DNA of 64,000 bases from Rubrivivax gelatinosus IL144 (GCF_000284255.1 NC_017075.1:2356001-2420000), one strand, 5' to 3'; positions 33,341 to 42,168 are shown, numbered from the stretch's first letter. Program-made: numbers and translations. Notes: generated by a model from the sequence alone, not told the origin.

Positions 33341-35601
33341 GCCGTCGCTCCTTCGTTGACACCGGCCCGCGGCCGCTCCGGCAGGGTGAAGCGGAAGCGG
33401 GCGCCCCGGCCGGGGCTGCCTTCGGCCTCGATGCGCCCGCCGTGCCGGTGGACGATGCGCTGCACCGTCGCCAGCCCGATCCCGAGGCCGGGAAACTCGT
33501 CCTGGCGGTGCAGCCGGGCGAAGGCCTTGAAGAGCCGCCCGGCATGCGCCATGTCGAAGCCGGCGCCATTGTCCTCCACGCAGATCCAGCGCGAGCCGTC
33601 ATCGATGATCGAGAACACGCGGATGCGGGCCCCGGCGCAGCCGGCGGTGTACTTCCAGGCGTTGCCGACCAGGTTGTTGACCAGCGCGGCCAGCATGCGC
33701 CGGTCGCCGGTGGCGACCAGGCCGGGTTCGATCTCGACGGCCACCTCGCGCCCGGGCTCGGCGCGGCGCAGGTCGGCCAGCGTCTGCTCGGCCAGCGCCG
33801 AGAGGTCCACCGGCGCCACCGACAGCGCGCCGCGCAGCGTGCGCGACAGCGTCAGCAGGCCCTCGACGAGGTCGCCCATGCGCTGGCCGGCGAGCACGAT
33901 CTGGTCGAGGTAGCCGCGGGCCGGCGGCGGCAGCTCGGCGCCGTGGTCCTCGATCAGCGCCTGCGAGAAGCCGGTCATCGCGCGCAGCGGCGCCCGCAGG
34001 TCGTGCGAGACGGCGTAGGCGAAGGCGTCGAGCTCGGCGTTGGCACCCTGCAGCTCGGCGGTGCGGGCGGCCACGCGCGCTTCCAGCTGGGCGTTGAGTT
34101 CGCGCAGCGCGGCCTGCGCCTGGCGCTGCTCGGTGATGTCGTGCAGCACGACCTGCACGCCGCGGCCTTCGGCCAGCGCCAGGCCGATGGCCGTCGACTC
34201 GACCTCGGCGATGCCGCCGTCCAGGCGCCGGATGCGGTGCTCCAGCGTCGGCGTCGGCGCGCCGCCGGGTTCGAGCGCGGCCTGCTGGCGCAGCCGCAGC
34301 TCGGCCAGCCCGGCGTCGTCGGTGTGGAAGAGGCCGGCCGTGTCCAGCCCGACCAGCGCGTCGGCGCCGGGTGCACCGAACAGCCGCACGCAGGCCTGGT
34401 TGGCGATCAGCAGGTGGTCCTCGATCGCGAGGTAGATCGCCACCGGTGCGTCGCGGAACAGGGTTTCGTAGCGCGCCGTGGCGAGCTGCTGCTCGGCCAG
34501 CCGGCGCGCGAGCGTGTCGTGCAGCCGGCGCAGCGCGTGCGCGACCTCGGCGACCTCGTCCTCGCGCTCGGGCGGGATGGCCGCGAACTGCGGCGGCTGG
34601 TCGTGCACGACGCGCAGCGCGGCGGCCGACAGCTCGCCGATCGGCCGCGCCACGCGCGCCGCCAGCCACAGGCTCAGCAGCATGAAAGCCGCGGTGCCGA
34701 GCGCGCCCAGGAGCAGCAGCCGGCGCGACATCTCGATGGCCGGCTGGAAGGCGAGCGCGGCCGGCTGGCGCAGCAGCACCACCAGGCCCGAGGCGCCTTC
34801 GCCGCCGGGGCTGCGTTCCCAGTCGCTCAGGAACTCGCCTTCGCCGGGCCAGGTCACGAGCCCTGGGTCGGCCTCGGGGTCCGGCGGCACCGCCGGCGGC
34901 CGGTCCAGCCAGGCCGGCGGGCCCAGCAGCACGCGGCCGTCGCGGTCCAGCACCGCGCTCTCGATGCCGTTGTCGACGTTCAGGTCGTTCTTCAGCGAAC
35001 GGTGCAGCTCGCGCAGCCAGTCCCAGCGCAGCCGCGCGACGAGCACGCCGGTCGTGCGGCCGGCGGTGTCGGTCATCGGCAGCCCCATGTCGATCAGCTG
35101 CGGCGGCTGGCCGTCGACCAGCCCCAGGCTGGCGGTCAGCGCGCCGGCCGGGCGCCGGCTGCCGATCCACGGCGCGTGGGCGGCGGGCGCGAACCAGGGT
35201 TCGGCCTGCAGATCGGCGCCTTCGAGCAGCGCGTTCGTCGCCACCCGCACCTGGCCGTCGGGCGCGACGATGGCGATCCAGGCGAAGGCCGGCTGCTGCG
35301 CGCGCAGGCCCTCGAGCAGCAGCCGGGCGTCGCCGGGATCGAACAGGCCGCTGGCCAGCAAGGGCTGGTCGGCGGTGGCCTGCAGCTGTTCCAGGCGCTG
35401 GCGCAGCGCGCCGTCGAGCACGCGCGCCAGCAGCAGCGCCTCGCGGCGCATCGAGTAGCCCTGCTGCTCGACGAGCTGGCCGCGCTGCACGATGCCGACG
35501 ACGGCCGCCGTCACCAGCGCCAGCGCCAGGCCGCTGCCGCCCAGCAGCAGCGCGAAGCGCGCGCGCAGGCTGCGCCTGGGGTCCGTCCAGCGCGGCAGCA
35601 T
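33337..35601 (-). CDS. Membrane histidine kinase: CACHE-HAMP-PAS-HisKA-HATPase
   Basis: A 754-residue sensor. Two membrane helices (about 18-38 and 295-318) flank a periplasmic double-CACHE-like domain. HAMP (ARPIGELSAAALRVV), PAS and a bacteriophytochrome-type kinase core follow, with His533 in YAVSHDLRAPLRAM, then NLVGNAWKY, EDNGAGFD and GLGIGLATV. The SHDLRAP H-box is the type that usually partners with Rcp1-like single receivers, and one is encoded next to it with an ATGA overlap. Upstream, 5 bases away, is a solute-binding protein that may deliver the ligand. Confidence 0.9.
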   Translation of the reverse strand: MLPRWTDPRRSLRARFALLLGGSGLALALVTAAVVGIVQRGQLVEQQGYSMRREALLLARVLDGALRQRLEQLQATADQPLLASGLFDPGDARLLLEGLRAQQPAFAWIAIVAPDGQVRVATNALLEGADLQAEPWFAPAAHAPWIGSRRPAGALTASLGLVDGQPPQLIDMGLPMTDTAGRTTGVLVARLRWDWLRELHRSLKNDLNVDNGIESAVLDRDGRVLLGPPAWLDRPPAVPPDPEADPGLVTWPGEGEFLSDWERSPGGEGASGLVVLLRQPAALAFQPAIEMSRRLLLLGALGTAAFMLLSLWLAARVARPIGELSAAALRVVHDQPPQFAAIPPEREDEVAEVAHALRRLHDTLARRLAEQQLATARYETLFRDAPVAIYLAIEDHLLIANQACVRLFGAPGADALVGLDTAGLFHTDDAGLAELRLRQQAALEPGGAPTPTLEHRIRRLDGGIAEVESTAIGLALAEGRGVQVVLHDITEQRQAQAALRELNAQLEARVAARTAELQGANAELDAFAYAVSHDLRAPLRAMTGFSQALIEDHGAELPPPARGYLDQIVLAGQRMGDLVEGLLTLSRTLRGALSVAPVDLSALAEQTLADLRRAEPGREVAVEIEPGLVATGDRRMLAALVNNLVGNAWKYTAGCAGARIRVFSIIDDGSRWICVEDNGAGFDMAHAGRLFKAFARLHRQDEFPGLGIGLATVQRIVHRHGGRIEAEGSPGRGARFRFTLPERPRAGVNEGATA

Positions 35602-35606
35602 CGTGA

Positions 35607-36920
35607 TCAGCGGCCTCCGTAGCCGGCGGCGCGCAGCTCGCGCTCGGCGGTCGTCTGCGCGGCGTGCAAGGCCTGGTCGACGCTGGCGCGCCCGCTCAGC
35701 GCGGCGGCGAGCTGCTGGCCGATGGCCACGCCGATGGTCTGGAACTCGGGAATCGCCGCGTACTGGATGCCGCGGTAGGGGCTGCGCGGCAAGGTCGGGT
35801 CGTCGGGGTCGGCGCTGTCGATCGCCTTGCGTTCGGCGGCGGCGAAGGCGCCGGCCACACGCTGGAACTGCGGGTGCTCGTAGGTCGAGCGGCGCGTGCC
35901 GGTGGGCACCGCGGCCCAGCCGCGTTCGCGTGCGACGAGTTCGGTGTAGGCCCTGGACGTGGCCCAGGCGGCGAAGCGGCGTGCCTCCTGCGGGTGCTCG
36001 CTGGTCGTCGGCACCGCCAGCGACCAGGTCCACAGCCAGTTCGCGCCCTTGGCGGTGACCGCACGCGGCGCCTGGGCGAAGCCGACACGGCCGGCGACGC
36101 GGCTCGCCGCCGGGTCGCTGAGGAATCCGGCGGCGATCGTCGCGTCGACCCACAGCGCGCAGCGGCCGGCGCGGAACAGGCCGAGCAGCTCGTTGTAGCC
36201 GTTGGCCGCCGATCCCGGCGGGCCGTAGCGCTGCAGCAGCTCGACGTAAAGCGACACCGCCTCGCGCCAGGGCTTGCTCTCGAGCTGCGGACGCCAGTTC
36301 AGGTCGGCCCACTGGCCGCCGAAGGCGTTGGCCATGGTCATCACCAGCGCCAGGTTCTCGCCCCAGCCGGGCTTGCCGCGCAGGCAGATGCCGTAGACCC
36401 CGTTGGCCGGGTCGTGCAGGCGTTCGGCGGCCTCGCGCACCTGGCGCCAGCTCGGGCGGTCGGGGAAGACGATGCCGGCGCGTTCGGCCAGGTCGCGGCG
36501 GTAGTAGAGCATCGAGCTCTCGCCGTAGAACGGTGCCGCGTAGAGCCGGCCGTCCAGCGTCAGCCCGGCGCGGATCGCCGGCAGCAGGTCGGCGAGGTCG
36601 TAGTCGGGCGGGGGGTCGATCGGCCGCAGCCAGCCGCGGCGGGCCCAGATCTGGGTCTCGTACATGCCGATCGTCAGCACGTCGTAGCGCGAGCTGCCGC
36701 GGGCCATGTCGGTGGACACCCGCTGGCGCAGCGTCGCCTCCTCCAGCGTCACCCAGCGCACGCGCACGTCGGGGTTGGCGCGCTCGAAATGCGGCGTCAG
36801 GCGCTGCATCTCGATCATGTGCTCGTTGTTGACGGTGGCGACGACGATCTCGGTGGCGCCGAGCGCCGGCAGCGCCAACGCCGCCAGCCAGCATCCGAGT
36901 GCCGCGATCCGCCTCCTCAT
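35607..36920 (-). CDS. Extracellular solute-binding protein, family 1 (sugar type)
   Basis: A 437-residue periplasmic binding protein. A signal peptide (1-19, ALALPALGA) precedes TEIVVATVNNEHMIEMQRLTP and the family-1 core (YDVLTIGMYETQIWARRGWL, YAAPFYGESSMLYYRRDLAE, FRAGRCALWVDATIAAGF, WAVPTG-like WAAVPTGTRR). Relatives bind sugars or polyols for ABC import. No permease or ATPase gene is near; instead the gene is 5 bases ahead of a sensor kinase. I infer a role in ligand sensing, perhaps besides transport. The start at 36920 is chosen because the signal peptide begins there. Confidence 0.86.
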   Translation of the reverse strand: MRRRIAALGCWLAALALPALGATEIVVATVNNEHMIEMQRLTPHFERANPDVRVRWVTLEEATLRQRVSTDMARGSSRYDVLTIGMYETQIWARRGWLRPIDPPPDYDLADLLPAIRAGLTLDGRLYAAPFYGESSMLYYRRDLAERAGIVFPDRPSWRQVREAAERLHDPANGVYGICLRGKPGWGENLALVMTMANAFGGQWADLNWRPQLESKPWREAVSLYVELLQRYGPPGSAANGYNELLGLFRAGRCALWVDATIAAGFLSDPAASRVAGRVGFAQAPRAVTAKGANWLWTWSLAVPTTSEHPQEARRFAAWATSRAYTELVARERGWAAVPTGTRRSTYEHPQFQRVAGAFAAAERKAIDSADPDDPTLPRSPYRGIQYAAIPEFQTIGVAIGQQLAAALSGRASVDQALHAAQTTAERELRAAGYGGR

Positions 36921-37112
36921 CGAGTCCCCCGCCGGCGGCTGCAGCCGCCTGTGGCCGCGATTGTTGGCCTGTCGCGCGCTGCAGGGCAACGCCGCAGAGC
37001 CCGCGCAGGCGGCCGGCGCGGGTAAATCCGCAACAAATCCCGCGCGCGGGCATCCGCCTTGCCGGGTGTAACGGCTCGCATCCGGCGGGCGAAGACTCAG
37101 CGCGAGGCAGCC

Positions 37113-37358
37113 ATGACGACCAAGGGCCGCGTCCCGAACGACGCGATGGTGGATCTGATGTCCGGTGGCGAAGAGGCCGAGGCGCTGTTCGAGGCCTGGC
37201 TGGCCGAAGGCCCGCCGCGCCAGCCGCTGCCGCCGGTGCAGGTGGTGGTGGGCCCGCCGCGGCCCGAGGCCATGCCGCCGCCGGGCGACGACGAGGGCAA
37301 GCCGGGCACCGCGTCCTGGCGCGACCCGGCGGCCCAGCCGCCGCGGCGCCCCGGCTGA
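37113..37358 (+). CDS. Small hypothetical protein, Pro-rich
   Basis: An 81-residue hydrophilic protein. The first 32 residues could form a helix (NDAMVDLMSGGEEAEALFEAWLAEG). The rest is Pro/Gly-rich and probably disordered. It sits alone between the solute-binding protein (divergent) and the epimerase (convergent), 7 bases from the latter's end. GC-biased third positions fit coding, but no family is recognised and the ribosome site (GAGGCAG) is modest. Confidence 0.4.
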   Translation: MTTKGRVPNDAMVDLMSGGEEAEALFEAWLAEGPPRQPLPPVQVVVGPPRPEAMPPPGDDEGKPGTASWRDPAAQPPRRPG

Positions 37359-37365
37359 GGCCGGG

Positions 37366-38619
37366 TCACGTGCCGAGCGCGCCCAGCGCGCGCAGCACGT
37401 CCCAGCAGGCGCCCATGTCGTGGTAGTCGGTCTTGCCGGCCGGGCTCTTCTCGTCGGTCAGCTTGCGGTTGTCGTGGCCGAGGATGCGGTACCAGGCGCC
37501 GTGCTCGTGGTCGACGAAGTGGCGCCAGACGTAGGCCCAGAGGCGTTCGTACCAGCCCCAGTAGCGCGCGTCGTCCAGGCGCAGCGCCAGCCAGGCGGCG
37601 GCGGCCAGGCTCTCGGCCTGGACCCAGTGGTACTTGTCGCCGTCGCAGACGCTGCGGTCGGGGCCGAAACCGTAGACCAGGCCGCCGTGCGCGGCGTCCC
37701 AGCCGTGGGCCAGCGCGGTGTCGAACCAGCGCGGCGCGGTCTCGCGCAGCCAGGCCGGCGCGGCCTCGCCCAGGCGGGCGTCGAGCTGCAGCAGCAGCTT
37801 GGCCCATTCGGTGAGGTGGCCGACCTGGAAGCCCCAGGGGCGGAAGATGTTGCTGCGGTCGTGGCGGTTGTAGTCCCAGTCGATGGTCCACGGGCCGTCG
37901 CCGTCGCGCCGCCAGTGCTCCCAGATCAGCCCGCCGCCGCAGGTGGCCAGGCGCTGGGTCACGCCGTGCGCCAGGTCCAGCGCCCGCTGCAGGTGGCGCG
38001 CCTCGCCGGTGGCCTCGTGCGCGGCCAGCATCGCCTCGCAGGCGTGCATGTTGGCGTTCTGGCCGCGGTAGGGCGACAGCCGCCAGTCGGCGTCGGCCTC
38101 GTCGGCGTAGAGCCCGGCCGACGGCTCCCAGAAGCGGCGCTCCATCAGCGCCACGGTGTCGTCCAGCCCGGCACGTGCCTCGTCGATGCCGGCCATCAGC
38201 GCGTGGGCGTGGGCCAGCAGCACGAAAGCCAGGCCGTAGCAGTGGTTGGTGGCGTCGGTGACGGTGGCGCGGCCTTCGTGCCAGTCCAGCGTCCAGGCGT
38301 AGCCGCCGTTCGGCTGGCGGTGCGCGTCGTGCAGGAAACGCAGGCCGTGGCGCACGAGTTCGCGGTCGGGCTCGCTGCCGAAATGGCGGGCCGCCAGCGC
38401 GTGCACGACGACGAAACGTGTGCTGCTGACGAGGTGGCGCGTGCGCCGGTCGTAGACCGGGCCGTCGTCGATGAAGAAGTGGAAGAAGCCGCCGCTCGGG
38501 TCGACTGCGCGGCCGGCGTAGAAGGCGAGCGTGTCGCGGATGTGGCCGCGCAGGAACTCGGGCGAACGGAAGTCGGGCGACGCGCGGCCGTCGGGCGCGG
38601 CGGAGGCGGTATCGGACAT
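37366..38619 (-). CDS. AGE-family epimerase/isomerase
   Basis: A 417-residue (alpha/alpha)6-barrel protein of the N-acylglucosamine 2-epimerase / mannose isomerase family. Barrel motifs are seen at GGFFHFFIDDG, STRFVVVHALAARHF, DATNHCYGLAFVLLAHA, NANMHACEAMLAAHEATG, PWGFQVGHLTEWAKLLL and DKYHWVQAESLAAAAWLAL. The two catalytic-type His (near 246 in QVGHLTEW and the later His of the barrel) are kept. Substrates in the family include mannose, glucose, cellobiose and sulfoquinovose, and this one is undetermined. It may work with the sugar-type binding protein nearby, though they are not in one operon. Confidence 0.85.
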   Translation of the reverse strand: MSDTASAAPDGRASPDFRSPEFLRGHIRDTLAFYAGRAVDPSGGFFHFFIDDGPVYDRRTRHLVSSTRFVVVHALAARHFGSEPDRELVRHGLRFLHDAHRQPNGGYAWTLDWHEGRATVTDATNHCYGLAFVLLAHAHALMAGIDEARAGLDDTVALMERRFWEPSAGLYADEADADWRLSPYRGQNANMHACEAMLAAHEATGEARHLQRALDLAHGVTQRLATCGGGLIWEHWRRDGDGPWTIDWDYNRHDRSNIFRPWGFQVGHLTEWAKLLLQLDARLGEAAPAWLRETAPRWFDTALAHGWDAAHGGLVYGFGPDRSVCDGDKYHWVQAESLAAAAWLALRLDDARYWGWYERLWAYVWRHFVDHEHGAWYRILGHDNRKLTDEKSPAGKTDYHDMGACWDVLRALGALGT

Positions 38620-38691
38620 CGGCAGAAGAGATGCTGACGGCAAAGACGCGCAACGATACGACGCGCCCGCGGCGCAGCGAAATCCGGGGTT

Positions 38692-39165
38692 TCAGGCGCC
38701 GGCGACTCGCGGCAAGGCGTCGTCCAGCCGTGCGTGCAGCGCCTGCAGGACGCCCAGCGCGTCGGCGAGTTCGTTCGCCGGCAGGCCGGCGGCCAGCCGC
38801 GCCGCCCAGGTGGCGTGCAGCGCCGCGGCGCGTGCGTGCTCGCGCTGGCCCGCGGCGCTCAAGGCGTACAGCGGCGAGCGCCGGTGGCGCGGGTTGGGCT
38901 GGGCGGCGAGCAGGCCGCAGGCGGCCAGCAGGTCGAGCTGCTTCTGCGCACCCTGGCGCGTGACACCCAGCGCCGCGGCGAGCTGCGGCGCCGATTGCGG
39001 CTGGCCGGCGCGCACGATCGTGTCGAGCAGCTGCCAGCGGGCGCCGGTCAGCCCCAGCGGTTCGAGCAGCGCGTCGGTGCGGGCCAGGCGGCGGGCTTCG
39101 AAGCGCAACGTCGCGAGCATCAGTTCTGAGACAAAGGCGGCGGGCGCGGGGCGGTTCTGCTTCAT
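38692..39165 (-). CDS. MarR-family transcriptional regulator
   Basis: A 157-residue winged-helix regulator. The recognition region is APQLAAALGVTRQGAQKQLDLLAACGLL, followed by the wing (PNPRHRRSPLYALSAAG), with dimerisation helices at both ends. The ligand is unknown. A long inverted repeat at 39182-39219, 17 bases before the start codon, is a good candidate for its own operator. It is divergent from a chemoreceptor gene and lies 72 bases from the epimerase gene on the same strand, which it could also control by read-through. Confidence 0.86.
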   Translation of the reverse strand: MKQNRPAPAAFVSELMLATLRFEARRLARTDALLEPLGLTGARWQLLDTIVRAGQPQSAPQLAAALGVTRQGAQKQLDLLAACGLLAAQPNPRHRRSPLYALSAAGQREHARAAALHATWAARLAAGLPANELADALGVLQALHARLDDALPRVAGA

Positions 39166-39181
39166 CGTGGTGCCTTTTAGC

Positions 39182-39219
39182 TTGCCAACCAGTTTCCGCT
39201 AACGACAACCGGTTTGCAA
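39182..39219. promoter_or_regulatory. Candidate MarR operator: two inverted 13-base sites
   Basis: TTGCCAACCAGTT on the plus strand (39182-39194) faces TTGCAAACCGGTT on the minus strand (39219-39207), an 11-of-13 match with a 12-base spacer. The repeat lies just upstream of the marR start in an AT-richer stretch. Size and position suit a MarR dimer pair and autorepression. Confidence 0.55.
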
Positions 39220-39297
39220 ATCCGCCCCGCGCTTGGGCGCGTGCCGTGCCCGACTTTGCGCCGGCTCAGTTTCCTCGCGTGGCAGCGCGGAATCGAT

Positions 39298-39324
39298 TCA
39301 ACTTTTGCCGCCGGCGGACGATAC
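39298..39324 (+). promoter_or_regulatory. Sigma-28 (FliA)-like promoter for the chemoreceptor at 39383
   Basis: TCAACTTT-N11-GACGATAC matches 12 of 16 bases of the flagellar sigma-28 consensus TAAAGTTT-N11-GCCGATAA with the exact spacing. It lies 58 bases before the start codon. Confidence 0.55.
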
Positions 39325-39382
39325 GCGAGCATGACCGCCGCCGTCCGCGGCAGCGCCCATTCGCATCGACTCGTCAGAACTC

Positions 39383-40939
39383 ATGCTCCGTCTGCTCCGC
39401 CGTTACACGCTTCGAACCCGATTGCTCGCTTCGATGGCGGTGCTCGCCGCTGCCTTGCTCGGCCTCGGCGCCTGGGGGGTGGTCGAGAACCGCATCGTCA
39501 CGCAGCGCACCGCGGCGCTGTTCGACAGCGCCCAGGAGGGCTCGGACGCCGTCGCCCGGCTGCGCGAGTCGCTGGCCAACCTGCGCCGGCTGCAGGCCGA
39601 CGCCATCGCCTCGGGCTCCAACCCGGTCGAGGTCGAGCGCCTGGTCGGGCTGTGGAAGAGCGAAGCCGAACGCGTGAAGAAGCTCGACGCCGATCTGATG
39701 AAGATCGACTCGGACAACACGACCATCGAGGCGCTGGTCAAGCAGCAGCTCGCCCAGCTGGAGCAGTACACCGGCATCGTCGGCCCGCTGCTGGACAAGC
39801 TGCAGTCGGCGGTGCTGGACAGCGCCGGCGCGCTGGCCTACGCCGAGAGCGCCGAGGAGCACGTCGTCGCGCTGCGCACGACGGCCGACGCGATGCTCAA
39901 GGCCAGCCAGTCGCGCCAGGCGCAGATCCGCGGCGAACTCGCCGACGCGTCGGCGCTGGCCGCGAACCTGCGGCTGGGTCTGACCGTGCTCGCCGTCGCC
40001 GTGCTGCTGCCGGCGCTGTGGCTGACGCTGCGTTCGGTCTGCGAACCGCTGCAGGACGCCGTCGCCGCCGCCGACCGCATCGCCCGCGGCGACCTCGGCC
40101 AGGACCTTGCCACCGAAGGCCAGGACGAGACCGCCGCGCTGCTGCGCTCGCTGCAGCAGATGCAGCTGGCGCTGCGCCGCCTGGTCGGCCAGGTGCGCGA
40201 GTCGGCCGAGTCGATCCAGACCGCCAGCGGCGAGGTCGCCGCCGGCAACGCCGACCTCAGCCAGCGCACCGAGGAGCAGGCCAGCAACCTGCAGCAGACC
40301 GCCTCGTCGATGGAGATGCTGACCGACTCGGTGCGCCACAACGCCGACTCGGCGCAGCGCGCCAACGAGCTCGCCAGCGACGCCGCCGGCGCCGCCGCGC
40401 AGGGCGGCAAGGTGGTCGGCCAGGCGGTGACGACGATGCACGACATCGCCGCGTCGTCGCAGAAGATCGCCGAGATCATCTCGGTCATCGACGGCATCGC
40501 CTTCCAGACCAACATCCTGGCGCTGAACGCCGCCGTCGAGGCGGCACGCGCCGGTGAACAAGGCCGCGGTTTCGCGGTCGTCGCCGGCGAGGTGCGTTCG
40601 CTGGCCCAGCGCTCGGCCGAGGCGGCGCGCGAGATCAAGACCCTGATCACAGCCAGCGTCGAGCGTGTCGAGTCCGGCACCCGCCAGGTCAGCGACGCCG
40701 GCCAGGCGATGCAGGAGATCGTCGGCAAGGTCGAGCGTGTCAGCCAGCTGATCCACGACATCTCCGGCGCGACGACGGCGCAGTCGCGCGACATCGGCCA
40801 GGTCGGCGACGCCGTCGGCCAGCTCGACCGCGTGACGCAGCAGAACGCCGCGCTCGTCGAGCAGAGCGCCGCGGCCGCGGCGAGCCTGCGCGCGCAGGCC
40901 TCGCGCCTGGCCGAGGTGGTCGGCGTGTTCCGCGTCTGA
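39383..40939 (+). CDS. Methyl-accepting chemotaxis protein with four-helix-type sensor
   Basis: A 518-residue chemoreceptor. Membrane helices at about 14-34 and 191-212 flank a helical periplasmic domain of about 155 residues. HAMP and a full signalling hairpin follow, with the tip [21 protein letters not shown]. The methylation helices contain Gln/Glu pairs ([20 protein letters not shown]). The C-terminus ends VVGVFRV and lacks the pentapeptide tether for CheR/CheB. The ligand is unknown. A sigma-28-like promoter precedes it. Confidence 0.92.
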   Translation: MLRLLRRYTLRTRLLASMAVLAAALLGLGAWGVVENRIVTQRTAALFDSAQEGSDAVARLRESLANLRRLQADAIASGSNPVEVERLVGLWKSEAERVKKLDADLMKIDSDNTTIEALVKQQLAQLEQYTGIVGPLLDKLQSAVLDSAGALAYAESAEEHVVALRTTADAMLKASQSRQAQIRGELADASALAANLRLGLTVLAVAVLLPALWLTLRSVCEPLQDAVAAADRIARGDLGQDLATEGQDETAALLRSLQQMQLALRRLVGQVRESAESIQTASGEVAAGNADLSQRTEEQASNLQQTASSMEMLTDSVRHNADSAQRANELASDAAGAAAQGGKVVGQAVTTMHDIAASSQKIAEIISVIDGIAFQTNILALNAAVEAARAGEQGRGFAVVAGEVRSLAQRSAEAAREIKTLITASVERVESGTRQVSDAGQAMQEIVGKVERVSQLIHDISGATTAQSRDIGQVGDAVGQLDRVTQQNAALVEQSAAAAASLRAQASRLAEVVGVFRV

Positions 40940-40947
40940 TCGGCCGG

Positions 40948-40970
40948 CGGGCTTGACGCCGGTCAGCCCG
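40948..40970 (+). terminator. Possible terminator hairpin after the chemoreceptor
   Basis: A 9-bp stem with one bulged T (arms CGGGCTTGAC and GTCAGCCCG) and loop GCCG, 8 bases after the stop codon. There is no T-run, so it is a weak terminator or a message-end stabiliser. It also lies in the leader region of cooA. Confidence 0.35.
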
Positions 40971-41028
40971 GCGTCGGTTCGCCCGCTGCGCGGGCCCGGG
41001 CCGGTCCCGGGCTTGCTTGGCAGCCGGC

Positions 41029-41784
41029 ATGCATCCGCACGCCGCCGCCTTTGTCGGACTCCCGACACCCGCTCCCGCCCCGGCCGCGCCGCCGGCGGGC
41101 TTCGTGCCGCGCCGGCTCGCGCGCGGCCAGGTGCTGTGCGCGCCGGGCGACGGCCGCAACCTCGTCTTCTTCGTCGCCAGCGGCCGGCTGCGCGTGCACC
41201 TCGCCGGCACCAACCGCGAGCTGACGCTGGCCTTCCTGGAGCCGGGCGACGTCTATTCGACACACTCGCCGGCCTGGGTGACGGCGGCCGCGGCGTCCAC
41301 CGTCTGGACCATCGACACCCGCGCCTTCCTGCAGCGCCTGTCGGACGACCCGGCGCTCTTGCCGCCGGTGATGGCGGTGCTGGGCCGCCTGCTGACCGGT
41401 GCCGTCGGCCTGGTCGAGGACCTCGCCTTCCGCGAGGTGCCGTCGCGGCTCGCGCGCTTCGTGCTCGGGCTGGCGCAGCGCCGCGGCGAACGTTCGGGCG
41501 AGGCGCTGCTGCTGCCGCTGGACCTGAGCTTCGAGGACATCGCCAGCCTGCTGGGCAGCACGCGGCAGACGGTGTCGGCGCTGGTCAGCCAGTGGCAGCG
41601 CGAAGGCCTGCTCGAACGCCGCGGCCGGCGTTGCCTGCGCATCCCGTCGGCGCAGGCGCTGCAGGCGCTGGAGGCCATCGCTGGCCGGCGCGAACCGGGC
41701 GAAGCGTCGCCTGGACGACGGACGGCGGCCGCGCCCCGCGCGCACAGTGCATCGTGTCCGTCCACCCGGAGCCGACTTCCGTGA
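41029..41784 (+). CDS. cooA: CooA-like CO-sensing CRP/FNR-family activator
   Basis: A 251-residue CRP-fold regulator. The effector domain closely matches CooA: LVFFVASGRLRVHLAG, RELTLAFLEPGDVYSTHS, then a long dimer helix and a helix-turn-helix with DIASLLGSTRQTVSAL. His79 matches the heme-binding His77 of the Rhodospirillum protein, while Ser77 replaces its Cys75 and the N-terminus is MHPH rather than Met-Pro. A heme sensor of CO is still likely, with altered ligation in the oxidised form. The stop overlaps the GTG of cowN, which strongly supports a role in CO response. Confidence 0.82.
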   Translation: MHPHAAAFVGLPTPAPAPAAPPAGFVPRRLARGQVLCAPGDGRNLVFFVASGRLRVHLAGTNRELTLAFLEPGDVYSTHSPAWVTAAAASTVWTIDTRAFLQRLSDDPALLPPVMAVLGRLLTGAVGLVEDLAFREVPSRLARFVLGLAQRRGERSGEALLLPLDLSFEDIASLLGSTRQTVSALVSQWQREGLLERRGRRCLRIPSAQALQALEAIAGRREPGEASPGRRTAAAPRAHSASCPSTRSRLP

Positions 41785-42083
41785 GCCACTCCCCCTGCGG
41801 CGATTGCCGCAAGACCGACCGCTACGTCAGCTTCGCCGGCATCGACTGCGCCGGCAACGCCCGCCGCATCATCGAGATCATCGACACCCATCTCGCGGTG
41901 CCGGGCCGGCGCGACCGTTTCTGGGACTACTTCGACCGCAAGCGCCAAGGAGGTTCGGGGCCGCGGCCCGACGACCTGTTCCTCGTGCACTCGCACCTCA
42001 ACCAGATCCGCGAGTACTTCGAAGCCTGGGCCGACGAAGCGGCGATCGTGCTGCTCGACCGCGTCGAGGAGGAGTGCTGCTGA
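41781..42083 (+). CDS. cowN: CowN, N2-fixation-sustaining protein under CO
   Basis: A 100-residue protein matching CowN along its length: RYVSFAGIDCAGNARRIIEIID, FWDYFDRKRQGGSGPRPDD, LFLVHSHLNQIREYFEAW and the terminal EEECC. CowN lets nitrogenase keep working when CO is present, by binding it or shielding it; the effect was described in Rhodospirillum rubrum. Translation starts at GTG 41781, overlapping the cooA stop by GTGA, with GGAG 10 bases upstream. It implies that the genome encodes nitrogenase, which is not in this window. Confidence 0.9.
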   Translation: MSHSPCGDCRKTDRYVSFAGIDCAGNARRIIEIIDTHLAVPGRRDRFWDYFDRKRQGGSGPRPDDLFLVHSHLNQIREYFEAWADEAAIVLLDRVEEECC

Positions 42084-42093
42084 AGATGTATGC

Positions 42094-42115
42094 GCCGTGC
42101 AGATCTGCACGGCGA
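42094..42115. repeat. Perfect 22-bp palindrome downstream of cowN
   Basis: The arm CGCCGTGCAGA is followed directly by its exact complement, 10 bases after the cowN stop and inside an AT-richer intergenic stretch. No T-run follows. It could end the cooA-cowN transcript or bind a dimeric regulator of the chemoreceptor gene downstream. Confidence 0.6.
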
Positions 42116-42140
42116 AAGCTGCGTTCATCTTGAAACAGTA

Positions 42141-42168
42141 TAAATGCGAGAAACAAATAATCCGATTC
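42141..42168 (+). promoter_or_regulatory. Sigma-28-like promoter for the chemoreceptor at 42218
   Basis: TAAA, 16 bases, then TCCGATTC (42161-42168), one base longer than the standard sigma-28 spacing. It lies in an AT-rich patch 49 bases before the GTG start. Confidence 0.38.

Noticed and set aside
40954..40965. TGAC-GCCG-GTCA before cooA as a CooA operator
   Set aside because: The spacing and orientation differ from the known TGTCA-N6-TGACA type, and it is part of the hairpin after the chemoreceptor gene.
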